A stretch of DNA of 64,000 nt from Chaetoderma sp. LZ-2023a (Eukaryota; Mollusca; Caudofoveata; Chaetodermatida; Chaetodermatidae). This document shows positions 30,944 through 35,035 of this stretch, in pieces; the stretch's first letter is position 1; every line of letters starts with the position of its first letter. A program made the position numbers and the translations under genes. The stretch covers positions 106,123,387 to 106,187,386 of the forward strand of contig CM067370.1 of NCBI GenBank assembly GCA_034401795.1, given 5' to 3'. The notes below the pieces were generated by a model. That model ran no database searches and had not been told where the DNA came from. It saw only the letters and a list, made by a program, of their open reading frames with translations.

Positions 30944-33769
30944 TCCTTACCATATGAAGGTGTAACAACCAGTGTGCATTGTAATTGTACCATCAGATCA
31001 TCATGCTACAGTATGTATGAATGATTACTGTATTCCGTGGCTGTAGTAATAATATCCTACAGCTGCAATCAGTCCATTTTCTCTTTTGACCAGTGTCGTC
31101 CTTTAACCCTCAAAATCTTTTCAAGAAAATTTCTACTTTCTCAGAGAAAATGTCCGGTTTCAAATCAAGAGAAAATTGTTTTTAAAAATTTATCACTGGA
31201 ATGACTGACTTGACTATCGCGCCAGTCATTCCAGTGGTAAATTTCCAAAAATAGTCTCCTCTTGGTCTGCAAATGGACATTTCTCAAGACCACTGCAGGT
31301 TCTGTTTTTGGCCAGCTTTAGCATTAAAGGGATAGACTAGTCACTCCCACCACCCATGTTATTTCCTACGGCCAGCAAACTTTCAAAATTAGCCATTACA
31401 GTTACATGTCCAGTTTGGGGCAGGGTGTTTGGGACTCATTGCTATTGATCAACTAACTAGTCAGTCATGCCAACCATATTTTAATTCACAATAAAAAAAT
31501 ATTTTTATATCAAGTGTGTTTATTATAAATCTAGCTGCGTTATGGTGGGAGACGATTAGCCTATAGATGTGCACTAGCATTCTCAAGACTATCTCTATGG
31601 CACACTGGCAAATGAACAAATATTATTGCTATAATAATACTTGCCATTCTGAATTCTGAAACTTGTTTTAAAGGAGGTAAATTTAGAAGCTAGTTTGACT
31701 GAAAGAAATTACAGACAGCAATTAATAACTCACAGAAGTTAGTCATTGTTTTCAAAACAATTAGCAGAGCTTCAACTATAACATACATGTATCATTGACA
31801 TATATAAAATAGAAGGAAAAACGTGGGGATTTGTGATGACGCTTCATCAAACCAAGCAATCTAGTTCATTTCTGTAATGTCGGATATATGTGAATAACCT
31901 GTTTTGGCTTCATTCGCAGAGGTTTGCAGTCTTGAACTGTTCTGCAGCTCCATACATATTAGAATTAGTGTAGCAAGAGGCCCTTTTTCCTCGTCAACAA
32001 ACTCAATATCATCTGCATACTGTATCTCTAGCGGTATACCTATCATGCAAATTGGAGAATTTGGTCTGGTGGAGTGTTCTGAACAGATGACAGTGCTGTG
32101 GCAAGACAGCAAGTGAAAAGCAATGGTGATCCTATTGATTTTTCAAAATATAGAAAAATCCTTGATTTGACAAACATTTAGTTTTGTGTTTGCCAATAAC
32201 AGTCTCACCAGGCGTAGTTCTCGTCATTATCGCAGCCAGCTTGGAAAAATTGAAGGATCTATTGTCTCTTGATGCTACCAAATGCATGTGATTGTAAGAT
32301 ATTGATTGCCACCTTGTAGAAGTCCCAATGCTTTGATAACACTACTGATGTCAACATTTGTTGTGCCCAGACTATGTCAGTGCAGCCAAGTACTCTCTTA
32401 AAACCACTCTGCCAGTAAATTTGTCAATCTTATCCGATACAAGATAGTGATATTTGGTAGAATTTTTCAGATGTTCAAACGTACTATTGGTTACATGTGG
32501 GAAACAGATTCGCTTGACTTTAGGCTTTGGGAGTGCGATGAGCATACCTTATTCCATGTGGCATCGATAGGGAAGTCTTGTTCAAAGGCAGAATTGATGA
32601 CATGTGGGATTTGTGTTGACTGCTGAGATGGTATTATCGGGTTGCATATTTAAGGAGTTCGTCATTAATGCTGTTAGGCCTACATGCACGGCCATTCGTT
32701 AGATGTTAAAACTTTTCTAACCTCTGCTTCGGTTATTGGCTTTGAAGGGGCTCGGCTGTGGCTGGCCTTCGAATGCGGGTAACTGTTCATTTTTTGTGTC
32801 AGTGAACTGATCTTCGAACCGTTCTTTGATTGTTTCAGCAGCCTTTCCCTGGTCAGAGCCAATGAGTGACCATCAGAGTTATATACAGCAAGTGGCTGTT
32901 GTGGATGCTCTCACAGAACTAACTTAACCATGTAAACTATCTAATTTTTTACTGATGCAGAATATATAACACTAACCTCAATAATTTTCTAGTTTAACTG
33001 TCTGGGACAGGACTTTTGAAAGATCTAGAACACCTTTGACCTAAGATGTAGTTAATCACTCATTTGCCAACCTTGGTGAGCAATAGTAAACAGAAGCGGG
33101 AGCAACTTTTAATATGCAATACTTCTTTATCTTAAGATGTATCCATCCATCAAGTTTGGTTACCTTCTTCGAGTCTTGAAAGTGTAGTATTAATAACTAC
33201 CATGACAGATTGCTAAAGTAGCCGTGCCAAAGAATTCAGGCAGAGGGGACAAAATAACCTTGCTAGACATTAAAGGGGACAAAATAAGTATGATATGTTT
33301 AGAATACCAAAATTTATTGGGTGTGTAATTTCATCTAGATATACAGTATTCCTGCAAAGACAACCAAATAAAAATATATCTAGTATTAGGCATGTAATCA
33401 AAGAAAATAAGAGATTTTGAAATTCACTGATGGAAGGGACGTCTAAAAATAGTTTTTTTCACAATATAAAGGACTTACAGGTGTATATTTTTTTAATTCA
33501 GCTGGAAAATAGAAATATTATGTCACTATGTCACAGATCAAAATCTCCTCTTTCAAATGATATGTAACATGACCTGATGGCACTAAACGGTCTATGCACA
33601 TTATGTATGCACTTAGACACCAAGTATAAAGTTCTGCGACCTTCTGACATATGACCATATATATATTCATGGCAGGTGCGTAGTTACGAATGCAAGCACA
33701 AAGAAAGAAGCAGTACAAGCATTATTACTGGTAGCATAAAAGGGTGACTTACTTTTCTGGATCAGCCAT
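2320..33769 (-). CDS. NAP1L1: Nucleosome assembly protein 1-like histone chaperone, 12 coding exons, 3' end outside window
   Basis: NAP1-family proteins bind H2A-H2B (and H3-H4), escort them between cytoplasm and nucleus and help assemble nucleosomes. Coding exons on the minus strand are 33753-33769, 29393-29448, 28581-28713, 26434-26575, 19160-19252, 17558-17636, 16555-16628, 15646-15714, 13453-13592, 8644-8789, 4342-4367 and 2320-2436. They sum to 1092 nt (364 residues) with no stop, every intron has GT...AG ends and all phases agree. Hallmarks in order: acidic N-terminus, [20 protein letters not shown] and FYEEVHKLE of the long helix, [57 protein letters not shown], and [20 protein letters not shown]. 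Family members are about 375-390 residues, so only the acidic tail is missing, beyond the left edge. NAP1L4 is an alternative symbol because NVEPTDEES resembles it. The start ATG (33767-33769) lies seven bases into its exon behind a good acceptor, so a 5' untranslated exon exists upstream. The introns are full of mobile DNA but the exons are intact. Confidence 0.96.
2470..2650. repeat. Foldback family B copy
   Basis: The arms are TTCATTTGCAGATCAAAACG... on the left and CTGCAAATGGACATTTCTCA on the right. The centre is palindromic (CCACTGGTATGACTGG...CCGGTCAGTCAGTGG). Family B recurs at least twelve times in the window. It ends in a conserved CAAGACCACTGCAGA tail. Confidence 0.75.
2725..3615. 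repeat. Dispersed AAGAGGCCCAAGG element, complete-looking copy
   Basis: It starts AACAAGAGGCCCAAGGCCC with GCTCACCT and ends with AGCTCACTTGG then CCTTTTAGGCCAGGTGAGCT. The start and end of this roughly 890-bp unit are therefore imperfectly complementary around GCTCACCT/AGGTGAGC. The interior carries several AAGATGG/AATATGG blocks. Confidence 0.7.
3616..3920. other. Unassigned intronic sequence
   Basis: This is AT-rich sequence of the last visible NAP1L intron. I see no gene or clear repeat in it. Confidence 0.4.
3925..4265. repeat. Adjacent foldback family A and family B copies
   Basis: Family A occupies about 3925-4020: GAATATTTTGAAACTAATAT pairs with ATATTAATTTCAAAATATTC around a GCAGCAAGGGCTTCC centre. 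Family B follows at about 4090-4255: ATGTCCATTTGCA pairs with TGCAAATGGACAT around an inexact palindrome. The two families are also adjacent at 49.55-49.84 kb. Confidence 0.75.
4342..4367 (-). CDS. NAP1L1: NAP1L coding exon 11 (26-nt microexon)
   Basis: This microexon encodes VPDGEESEV between [10 protein letters not shown] and [12 protein letters not shown]. It corresponds to the short variable linker after the FFxFF motif in family members. Acceptor is TTATTTTCAG and donor GTAAGT, and the phases (1 in, 0 out) match both neighbours. It is too short to be found by an ORF search. Confidence 0.9.
4368..5208. other. NAP1L intron sequence with a family A half-hairpin
   Basis: A family A-like hairpin lies near 4520-4600 (AGGCAGCAACAGC...AGTCAAATTAGTTTCAAAAT). 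The remainder is AT-rich and unassigned. Confidence 0.4.
5440..6790. repeat. 162-bp tandem satellite, about eight units
   Basis: AAGGGAGATAACTC-type starts fall near 5534, 5698, 6004, 6165, 6329, 6490 and 6652, a spacing of 161-164 bp. Each unit contains GAATATGGGCAGATC, AAATCATGACACTTCG, AACACATCTTCTG, GTGTAGGTTCAAAACT and GACAAGAAAATTTTGA. The array starts irregularly (short variant units 5745-5900) and ends in GACGGACGGACAGACG. Several 60-130-codon frames across it are by-products of the repeat. Confidence 0.9.
7310..7385. repeat. Foldback family A copy inside the hAT element
   Basis: AAAGCTGTTGCTTCATG pairs with GTGGCAGCAACAGCTTTT, with weaker outer arms matching CTAATTTTACTTTC and GGATTAGTTTCAA. 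Confidence 0.6.
7700..7850. repeat. Foldback family B copy inside the hAT element
   Basis: GCCCATTTCCAGACAAATAT pairs with ATATTTGTCTGGAAATGGGC around ACCACTGGAACGACTGGC. Both arms carry the same variant (TTTCCAGACAAATAT in place of TTTGCAGACCAAGAG). Compensatory or jointly copied changes of this sort keep the hairpin nearly perfect. Confidence 0.8.
8470..8610. repeat. Foldback family B, right half
   Basis: CAGCAAATGTACATTTCTCA, AGACCACTGCAGAAGC and TTTTCGGCTAATAT match the right half and tail of family B. The unit lies directly to the right of the hAT element's target duplication. Confidence 0.6.
8644..8789 (-). CDS. NAP1L1: NAP1L coding exon 10, basic hairpin and SFFNFF segment
   Basis: A 146-nt exon, phase 2 in and phase 1 out. 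It encodes [40 protein letters not shown] and FNFFNPPN. The [17 protein letters not shown] block is the most conserved part of the family and contains the basic nuclear-localisation-type cluster. Confidence 0.98.
9005..9215. repeat. Foldback family B copy
   Basis: A palindromic centre (CACTGCAATGACTGGATGG...ATCCAGTCATTCCAGTGG) is followed by TCTCTTGGTCTGCAAATAG and ACTGCAGAAGCAGTTTTTGG. The left arm is diverged. Confidence 0.65.
9225..10114 (+). other. Unassigned segment with promoter-like sequence and a possible short exon
   Basis: GATTGGTT (inverted CCAAT-type, about 9290), GC-richer patches and an ATG in good context (GAAGCATGGCG, ATG at 9600) precede a 73-codon frame beginning [25 protein letters not shown] donor-like site lies about 80 bp in. 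I cannot identify the product. It may be the leftover 5' end of a transposon gene or chance. It lies on the strand opposite NAP1L, in the exon 9-10 intron. Confidence 0.2.
10115..10311. repeat. Duplicated hAT-type terminus with ACCGT repeats
   Basis: ACCGCCCAGCTCTA occurs at about 10196-10209 and again at 10296-10309, each preceded by GGTACCGT/ACGGTA-rich sequence. The reverse complement, TAGAGCTGGGCGGT, resembles the hAT terminus TAGGGCTGGGYGGT seen at 17999. No matching left end was found. Confidence 0.45.
10457..10537. repeat. 81-bp AT-rich foldback
   Basis: GAGTCGATATAACAG pairs perfectly with CTGTTATATCGACTC around AGTATATACTAATACTATA-type sequence, giving a single long hairpin. It lies just inside the left end of the 2.74-kb element. 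Confidence 0.8.
11540..12050. repeat. Three partial foldback family A copies
   Basis: TTTGAAAATAATTTGACTGG occurs at about 11550 and 11977, with a close variant near 11722. The first and third are followed by GGCAGCAACAGC-like (or TGCAGCAACAGC) sequence. Right arms are incomplete. They lie inside the 2.74-kb element. Confidence 0.55.
13091..13411. mobile_element. 321-bp MITE with TTTAAAGGTGCAT termini
   Basis: The left end TTTAAAGGTGCATGCTCACA mirrors the right end, whose reverse complement is TTTAAAGGTGCATATTCACA. CAAAATG follows in both arms. The interior holds a second perfect hairpin (GTTGTGAATTTGAA...TTCAAATTCACAAC). A right-half relative is at 46464-46606. It lies 41 bp downstream of the NAP1L exon 9 donor. 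Confidence 0.75.
13453..13592 (-). CDS. NAP1L1: NAP1L coding exon 9, histone-binding beta domain
   Basis: A 140-nt exon, phase 0 in and phase 2 out. It encodes [20 protein letters not shown] followed by [20 protein letters not shown] and IIKNK, matching LEFHFExNxYFTNxVLTKxYxMRSEPD. Donor is GTGAGT. A 321-bp MITE lies only 41 bp beyond the donor. Confidence 0.97.
13805..14600. repeat. Tandem array of about 125-130-bp units
   Basis: Units carry CCCAAGATTGGTAAAGA, CCCTTCAATAGAA, ATTACGTCATTAATT and GTGACCTTGACCTTTGACC-like blocks. About six units follow a poly-C run (13,815-13,834). Related units in opposite orientation are at 14995-15290, and diverged units at about 20260-20800. Confidence 0.85.
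14995..15290. repeat. Inverted units of the 13.8-kb array
   Basis: TCCTTGGTGGTCCGAAGAAC, TATTGAAGGGATCATCACCA and TTGGTGATCCGAAGAATC are the reverse complement of the GATTCTTCGG.../TGGT.GATCCCTTCAATA pattern of the neighbouring array. About three units are present. Confidence 0.75.
15646..15714 (-). CDS. NAP1L1: NAP1L coding exon 8, DEPILQHL segment
   Basis: A 69-nt exon, phase 0 at both ends, encoding [20 protein letters not shown] and NPM. It matches the family block (E/D)HDEPILKHLKDIKVKFSDAxxPM. A short TA microsatellite (15607-15631) sits 15 bases past its donor. Confidence 0.97.
15780..15960. repeat. Foldback family B copy
   Basis: AATGTCCAAATGCAGACCAA pairs with TTGGTCTGCAAATGAACATT. 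The central AAGCCAGTCATTCCAG is retained, and the left copy of the inner palindrome is shortened. Confidence 0.7.
16310..16400. repeat. Foldback family A copy
   Basis: TATTTTGAAACTGTTCTATT pairs imperfectly with AATTATTTTCAAAATATTCA. The centre is reduced to GTTGCTGTAATAG, so one central half is lost. Confidence 0.6.
16555..16628 (-). CDS. NAP1L1: NAP1L coding exon 7, GIPQFW segment
   Basis: A 74-nt exon encoding [20 protein letters not shown] and EMIQ, matching the invariant GIPEFWLTxxKNVDxLSxMVQ block. Donor is GTGTGT and the acceptor follows a T-run. Confidence 0.97.
17330..17530. repeat. Foldback family B copy
   Basis: The left arm is AGGCCAAGACAAGACTACTT, the centre CCACTGGAATGACTG...CCAGTCATTCC, and the right side CATTTCTCAAGACCTCTG. 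It ends 28 bp from the NAP1L exon 6 donor. Confidence 0.65.
17558..17636 (-). CDS. NAP1L1: NAP1L coding exon 6, charged linker
   Basis: A 79-nt exon, phase 0 in and phase 1 out, encoding [20 protein letters not shown] and further E/K residues. It corresponds to the variable EELKEKAKIEDEKK-type linker of family members. Acceptor is TTTCATTCTAG and donor GTATCT. Confidence 0.92.
17720..19060. repeat. Array unit family (TTGCAGCGACAAGATTTTCG), split by an hAT insertion
   Basis: ATTAAGGGCATCTTTAGGTG (about 17747) and ATTAGGAACATCTTTGGATG (about 17919) belong to the repeat family arrayed at 35.0-36.5 kb. The second unit breaks off at 17998 and resumes at 18876 with GTTGCAGCGACAAGATTTTC. The intervening 877 bp is an hAT-like element. 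Confidence 0.75.
17999..18875. mobile_element. hAT-like non-autonomous element, 877 bp
   Basis: The left end TAGGGCTGGGTGGTTTG and the right end (reverse complement) TAGGGCTGTCCGATAAACC are hAT-type termini. The flanking octamers TTTCAAAC and GTTGCAGC match at only four of eight positions. Placement in a known repeat unit nevertheless fits an 8-bp duplication at that point. No transposase ORF was found. Confidence 0.65.
19160..19252 (-). CDS. NAP1L1: NAP1L coding exon 5, acidic linker
   Basis: A 93-nt exon, phase 0 at both ends, encoding [18 protein letters not shown] and a D/E-rich end. It matches the RRE(F/I)I...(V/Y)EPTxEE segment that follows the long helix. GTCAGTGTCAGT repeats make the donor ambiguous by six bases. 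The AGT|GTCAGT choice keeps phase 0 into the next exon. Confidence 0.92.
19261..20255. other. NAP1L intron 4-5, unassigned
   Basis: This is AT-rich sequence. AAAATAGACCACTT followed by TGAATCG occurs twice (about 19,493 and 20,018) near opposite ends of the interval, which may mark a further element. No coding evidence was found. Confidence 0.3.
20256..20800. repeat. Diverged units of the GACCTTGACC array
   Basis: CTTGACCATGACCCAGATCA, AATAGGGTTCTTTTGAGG, AATCATCTGGAAACA and GACCTTGATTATTGACCCC follow the same block order as the 13.8-kb array. About three degenerate units are visible. Confidence 0.6.
21180..21395. repeat. Foldback family B copy
   Basis: It starts with an AACCATTTAATGGTCAAG lead, followed by ATGTCCATTTGCAGGTCGAG and, on the right, CGCCTGCAAATGGACATTT. 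The inner palindrome is partly deleted. Confidence 0.7.
21396..22051. repeat. Degenerate GTGACCTTGAC and GATGGCC repeat fragments
   Basis: GTGACCTTGACGGTTGAACA (about 21,468) and an AAGATGACCACTAAACACGC block (about 21,913) resemble the two dispersed repeat types. No genes were found. Confidence 0.4.
22052..22895. repeat. Left arm of a long inverted repeat
   Basis: The arm starts TACCGTAAATTGCTCATTAG and ends TGCGACTTCTATTAGATACA. It contains GGCTTCTAATAGGACAAGGG, TAAACATTGTTTATTTCAT and GACATAAAATGTCGACGAGA. It is matched in reverse complement along its length by 25269-26049, with an interior segment of about 2.4 kb between the arms. Confidence 0.85.
22936..23290. repeat. Foldback family A with CRE-bearing flank
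   Basis: GCTAAGCTCCACCCACACCT leads into a near-perfect hairpin (about 23034-23122): TATTTTGTAACTAATTTGAC pairs with GTCAAATTAGTTACAAAATA around GCTGTTGCTGCC/GGCAGCAACAGC. ATTATGACGTCATATGATGG follows. The same composite unit occurs at 37190-37560 and, inverted, at about 34060-34420. Confidence 0.85.
23340..25160. repeat. Dispersed GATGGCC element interrupted by a second repeat
   Basis: This is a copy of the element seen at 986-1760 and 2725-3615 (AAATCCAATATGGTCGCC, CTGCCAAATTTAATTGAAAT, CCCATTGCTTTAGTATGGG). It is broken at about 24000 and continues at about 24609 with TCGATCAAAATCCAAGAT, which corresponds to AATCGCTCAAAATCCAATAT at 3409 in the uninterrupted copy. Confidence 0.7.
23941..24608. 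repeat. Element of about 150-bp AAGATGG units, copy 1
   Basis: It begins AACAAGAGCTCCACAAACGG then CGCATAATACCC, and ends ATAATACCCCTTGGCAGGGT then ATAAAAA. Inside are about four units with TTTCAAGATGGC...GGCCATCTTGGATTTC palindromes and TCATCCGGAAACCA. The second copy is at 26718-27540. Confidence 0.85.
25269..26049. repeat. Right arm of the long inverted repeat
   Basis: This is the reverse complement of 22052-22895 over its length: ATGTATCTATTAGAAGTCGC at the inner end, TCTCGACATTTTATGTC and AAATAAACAATGTTTA inside, and GCGCTTTACGGTA at the outer end. The outer 55 bp match closely; the middle is more diverged. Confidence 0.85.
26120..26205. repeat. Diverged foldback family A copy
   Basis: TGCTGAATATTTTTAAAACA pairs with TTTTCAAAAAATATTCAGCA, with TTGGCTGAAACT/CTTTCAGTCAAAT inside. 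The GGCAGCAACAGC centre is replaced by GGTGGCTAAGCAACC. Confidence 0.6.
26434..26575 (-). CDS. NAP1L1: NAP1L coding exon 4, long dimerisation helix
   Basis: A 142-nt exon, phase 2 in and phase 0 out. It encodes [20 protein letters not shown] followed by [20 protein letters not shown] and KYNGLYEK. This is the diagnostic NAP1 segment (LPxxVKRRxxALKxLQ...KFYEEVHxLExKYxxLY) that forms the long alpha2 helix. Donor is GTTAGT. Confidence 0.97.
26718..27540. repeat. Element of about 150-bp AAGATGG units, copy 2
   Basis: It starts AACAAGAGCTCAGCAAACGG then CGCATAATACCC, and ends TACGTAATACCACGCC with a GGTGGGGTATAAAAA terminus. About five units carry the AAGATGGC.../GGCCATCTTG hairpin. It lies in the intron 143 bp upstream of NAP1L exon 4. 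Confidence 0.85.
27541..28295. other. NAP1L intron, unassigned
   Basis: I see no gene. A local inverted repeat, TTCAACAACTTTGGTGGGAG / TTCCACCAAAATTGTTGAA, occurs at about 28157-28220. Confidence 0.35.
28296..28465. repeat. Foldback family B copy
   Basis: The left half is AGTCCATTTGCAGGCCAACA and TACCATTGGAATGCCTAGCT. The right half is CCGAGCCAGTCATTCTAGTC and TCTTTGTCTGCATATGGATA. Both arms are moderately diverged. Confidence 0.7.
28581..28713 (-). CDS. NAP1L1: NAP1L coding exon 3, start of dimerisation region
   Basis: A 133-nt exon, phase 1 in and phase 2 out, with acceptor TTACATTTCCAG and donor GTAACAG. It encodes [20 protein letters not shown] followed by SPSGYIQ, matching the family motif (V/M)xNPxxLAALQERLxxLxxxPxGYIE. 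An internal CAG|GTAATG sequence inside the exon could serve as a cryptic shorter donor. Confidence 0.95.
28960..29125. repeat. Foldback family B copy
   Basis: ATGTCAATTTGCAGACCAAG pairs with CTTAGTCTGCAAATGTACAT. The CACTGCAGTGACTGGCTTG centre and CAAGACCACTAC tail are present. It lies between NAP1L exons 2 and 3. Confidence 0.7.
29393..29448 (-). CDS. NAP1L1: NAP1L coding exon 2, acidic N-terminal region
   Basis: A 56-nt exon with acceptor CTTATCTTGCAG and donor GTAAGT. It completes an AAT codon from exon 1 and encodes [18 protein letters not shown], ending in phase 1. Acidic, low-complexity N-termini are usual in NAP1 proteins. This exon is identified by phase and context rather than by sequence conservation. 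Confidence 0.88.
29746..29848. repeat. 103-bp foldback with GGGCCC termini
   Basis: TGGGCCCGAAGTTCTCGTTA...GCGATATCGTTACACC pairs with GGTGTAACGATATCGC...TAACGATAGGTTCGGGAACATGGGCCC. The palindromic GCGATATCG core and GGGCCC ends suggest a small MITE similar in style to the one at 58640. Confidence 0.75.
29849..30745. other. NAP1L first coding intron, unassigned
   Basis: Short frames only (largest about 95 codons, minus, 30248-30535), with no recognisable domains. Confidence 0.3.
30751..30940. repeat. (TA)n microsatellite, about 190 bp
   Basis: TATATATA is interrupted by a few ATCAATA and ATAAATA variants. Length in the assembly may be unreliable. The IYIYIY frame across it is meaningless. 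Confidence 0.98.
31100..31335. repeat. Foldback family B, well-preserved copy
   Basis: ATCACTGGAATGACTGACTT is followed by TATCGCGCCAGTCATTCCAG, then TGGTAAATTTCCAAAAATAG, CTCTTGGTCTGCAAATGGAC and CAAGACCACTGCAGGTTCTG. The left arm reads GTTTCAAATCAAGAGAAAAT. This is one of the best copies from which to define the family consensus. Confidence 0.8.
31336..31860. other. NAP1L intron, unassigned
   Basis: AT-rich sequence with no recognisable features. Confidence 0.3.
31861..32880 (-). pseudogene. Degenerate non-LTR reverse transcriptase
   Basis: Read on the minus strand, blocks appear in LINE order: a segment ending [12 protein letters not shown] (32680-32862), broken motif-A-region sequence at about 32200-32400, then [18 protein letters not shown] with the YADD catalytic motif (31861-32112). 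Frames shift between blocks and stops intervene, so it is inactive. It is a relative of the 1766-2302 fragment. It lies in the NAP1L intron between exons 1 and 2, in the same orientation. Confidence 0.75.
32881..33752. other. NAP1L intron 1-2, unassigned
   Basis: A short repeat AGGGGACAAAATAA occurs twice (about 33,243 and 33,274). I see nothing else. Confidence 0.3.
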
Positions 33770-33776
33770 CGTTCTC
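33753..33776 (-). CDS. NAP1L1: NAP1L exon with start codon (coding exon 1)
   Basis: This is a 24-nt exon with acceptor TTTTTGTTTCAG to its right and donor GTAAGT to its left. The ATG is at 33767-33769 and encodes MADPE plus two bases of the next codon (phase 2). The seven bases before the ATG are 5' UTR. MAD is also how the vertebrate NAP1L1 and NAP1L4 proteins start. Confidence 0.9.
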
Positions 33777-34055
33777 CTGAAACAAAAAGAAATATTATTA
33801 ACCTTAGAAAGGAGCCAGCTTAGTCTTAACATTTTGCCTAAACAAGAGACTCATAGGGCCCGTACCCCTTCATCTGTAACATCAGTAGTTGAAACAGGAA
33901 ACATGAACATTTTGGCTTATATTACATATTATATTATAATACATATTTTTGTAGGAAAGGTGAGAATCTAACTTCCAAATGTGAAACTCTTATCTGGAAG
34001 CAAGAGCATCTGAGCCATGAATGATGGAAATAGAGGAATCCACTCAATCCAGCCA
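33777..34055. other. Upstream intron of NAP1L, unassigned
   Basis: Directly right of the start-codon exon; a polypyrimidine tract (reverse complement of CTGAAACAAAAAG) marks the acceptor. No gene was found. Confidence 0.35.
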
Positions 34056-34059
34056 AGTA

Positions 34060-34420
34060 TATGTAATGACGTCACAATAAATTATGTCAGATATGCCATT
34101 CATAATATTTAGATTGCGACGTCAGCCTACCTAAGTCTGTAATGAATGCTTAGTAGTCCGTCTAACTGTACGAATTGTATGTTTTTACTACTTATTAACC
34201 ATGCTGTAAAATATTTTGAAACTAGTTTGACTGGGCACTTTTGTTGCCACGGAAAGCAGAAGTTTCAAAATAGTTAACAGCTTACCTATAGTTATCTGAA
34301 AATTTGGATTAAGGGAATTCAGGGTTCGATCGATCCCAAAACGGGCATTGTGGGCAGAGGTAAACTACAGATGGGTGAGGCATAGCTAACATTGGATTCA
34401 TCCATTGGATCCAAAATGCA
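34060..34420. repeat. Foldback family A with CRE flank, inverted copy
   Basis: AATGACGTCACAATAAATTA precedes GAAACTAGTTTGACTGGGCA and the arm CAGAAGTTTCAAAATAGTTAA. A GGGTTCGATCGATCCC block then corresponds, in reverse complement, to GGGATCGATCGATC at 37,230. Orientation is opposite to the 22.9- and 37.2-kb copies. Confidence 0.65.
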
Positions 34421-34590
34421 CAAATCTTGGTTAGGAGCAAAAGAATTTATGATTGCCAGAGACCAGTGTTACTCATATGCAAAAGCCTTTTGTGTGTATA
34501 TACTATCGTAACTTGTTGGTTGATTGATGAACACCCCAACAGCGGGTTGAGTACTACACGTTTATACTCCTAGGTAGAGAGAGAGAGAGG

Positions 34591-34668
34591 CAACGAGGAG
34601 TGAAGGAGATTGCCCATGTTGCTAACAATCGCTCATCCGCAACCTCGTTGGAAACATGGGCAATCTCC
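34591..34668. repeat. Two interleaved inverted repeats (pseudoknot topology)
   Basis: CAACGAGG (34591-34598) pairs with CCTCGTTG (34643-34650). GGAGATTGCCCATGTT (34605-34620) pairs with AACATGGGCAATCTCC (34653-34668). The order a-b-a'-b' cannot form two separate hairpins together. A (GA)n run lies just before. Confidence 0.75.
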
Positions 34669-34674
34669 TCCAGC

Positions 34675-35035
34675 TCGAACCCCAACTCCCTAACTTTCTT
34701 TCATACAACTTTCATCTCATATTTATACAGAAAATTTCTAATTCGTCACCATGTCAATAAAAAGAAATTTGGTTTTTTCATAACACCCGGTACAGACATA
34801 ATAGATAATTAATTATTCCTTTCATTTCCAAGTTACGAAATCTGATTATTTCTCAAGCAATTCCAGGCTCTTGAAAACAATTCAGCCAAAAGTAGCTGAT
34901 GTTTTAGACAGCAACAACCCTCAGTCAAATTACTTTAGAAATTAATCATCAGAGTTCACATGTACATAGATACTAATATGGTGAGTATATATTGTTTGTG
35001 TGATCTAGAGAATGAACTGGAACTAGGAAACTAGT
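34675..35035. other. Unassigned AT-rich sequence
   Basis: A family A half-copy may lie at 34895-34945 (GACAGCAACAACCCTCAGTC). No other features were seen. Confidence 0.3.

Noticed and set aside
30639..30965. 108-codon frame with IYIYIY repeats
   Set aside because: It is the translation of a (TA)n microsatellite with no start context or conservation.
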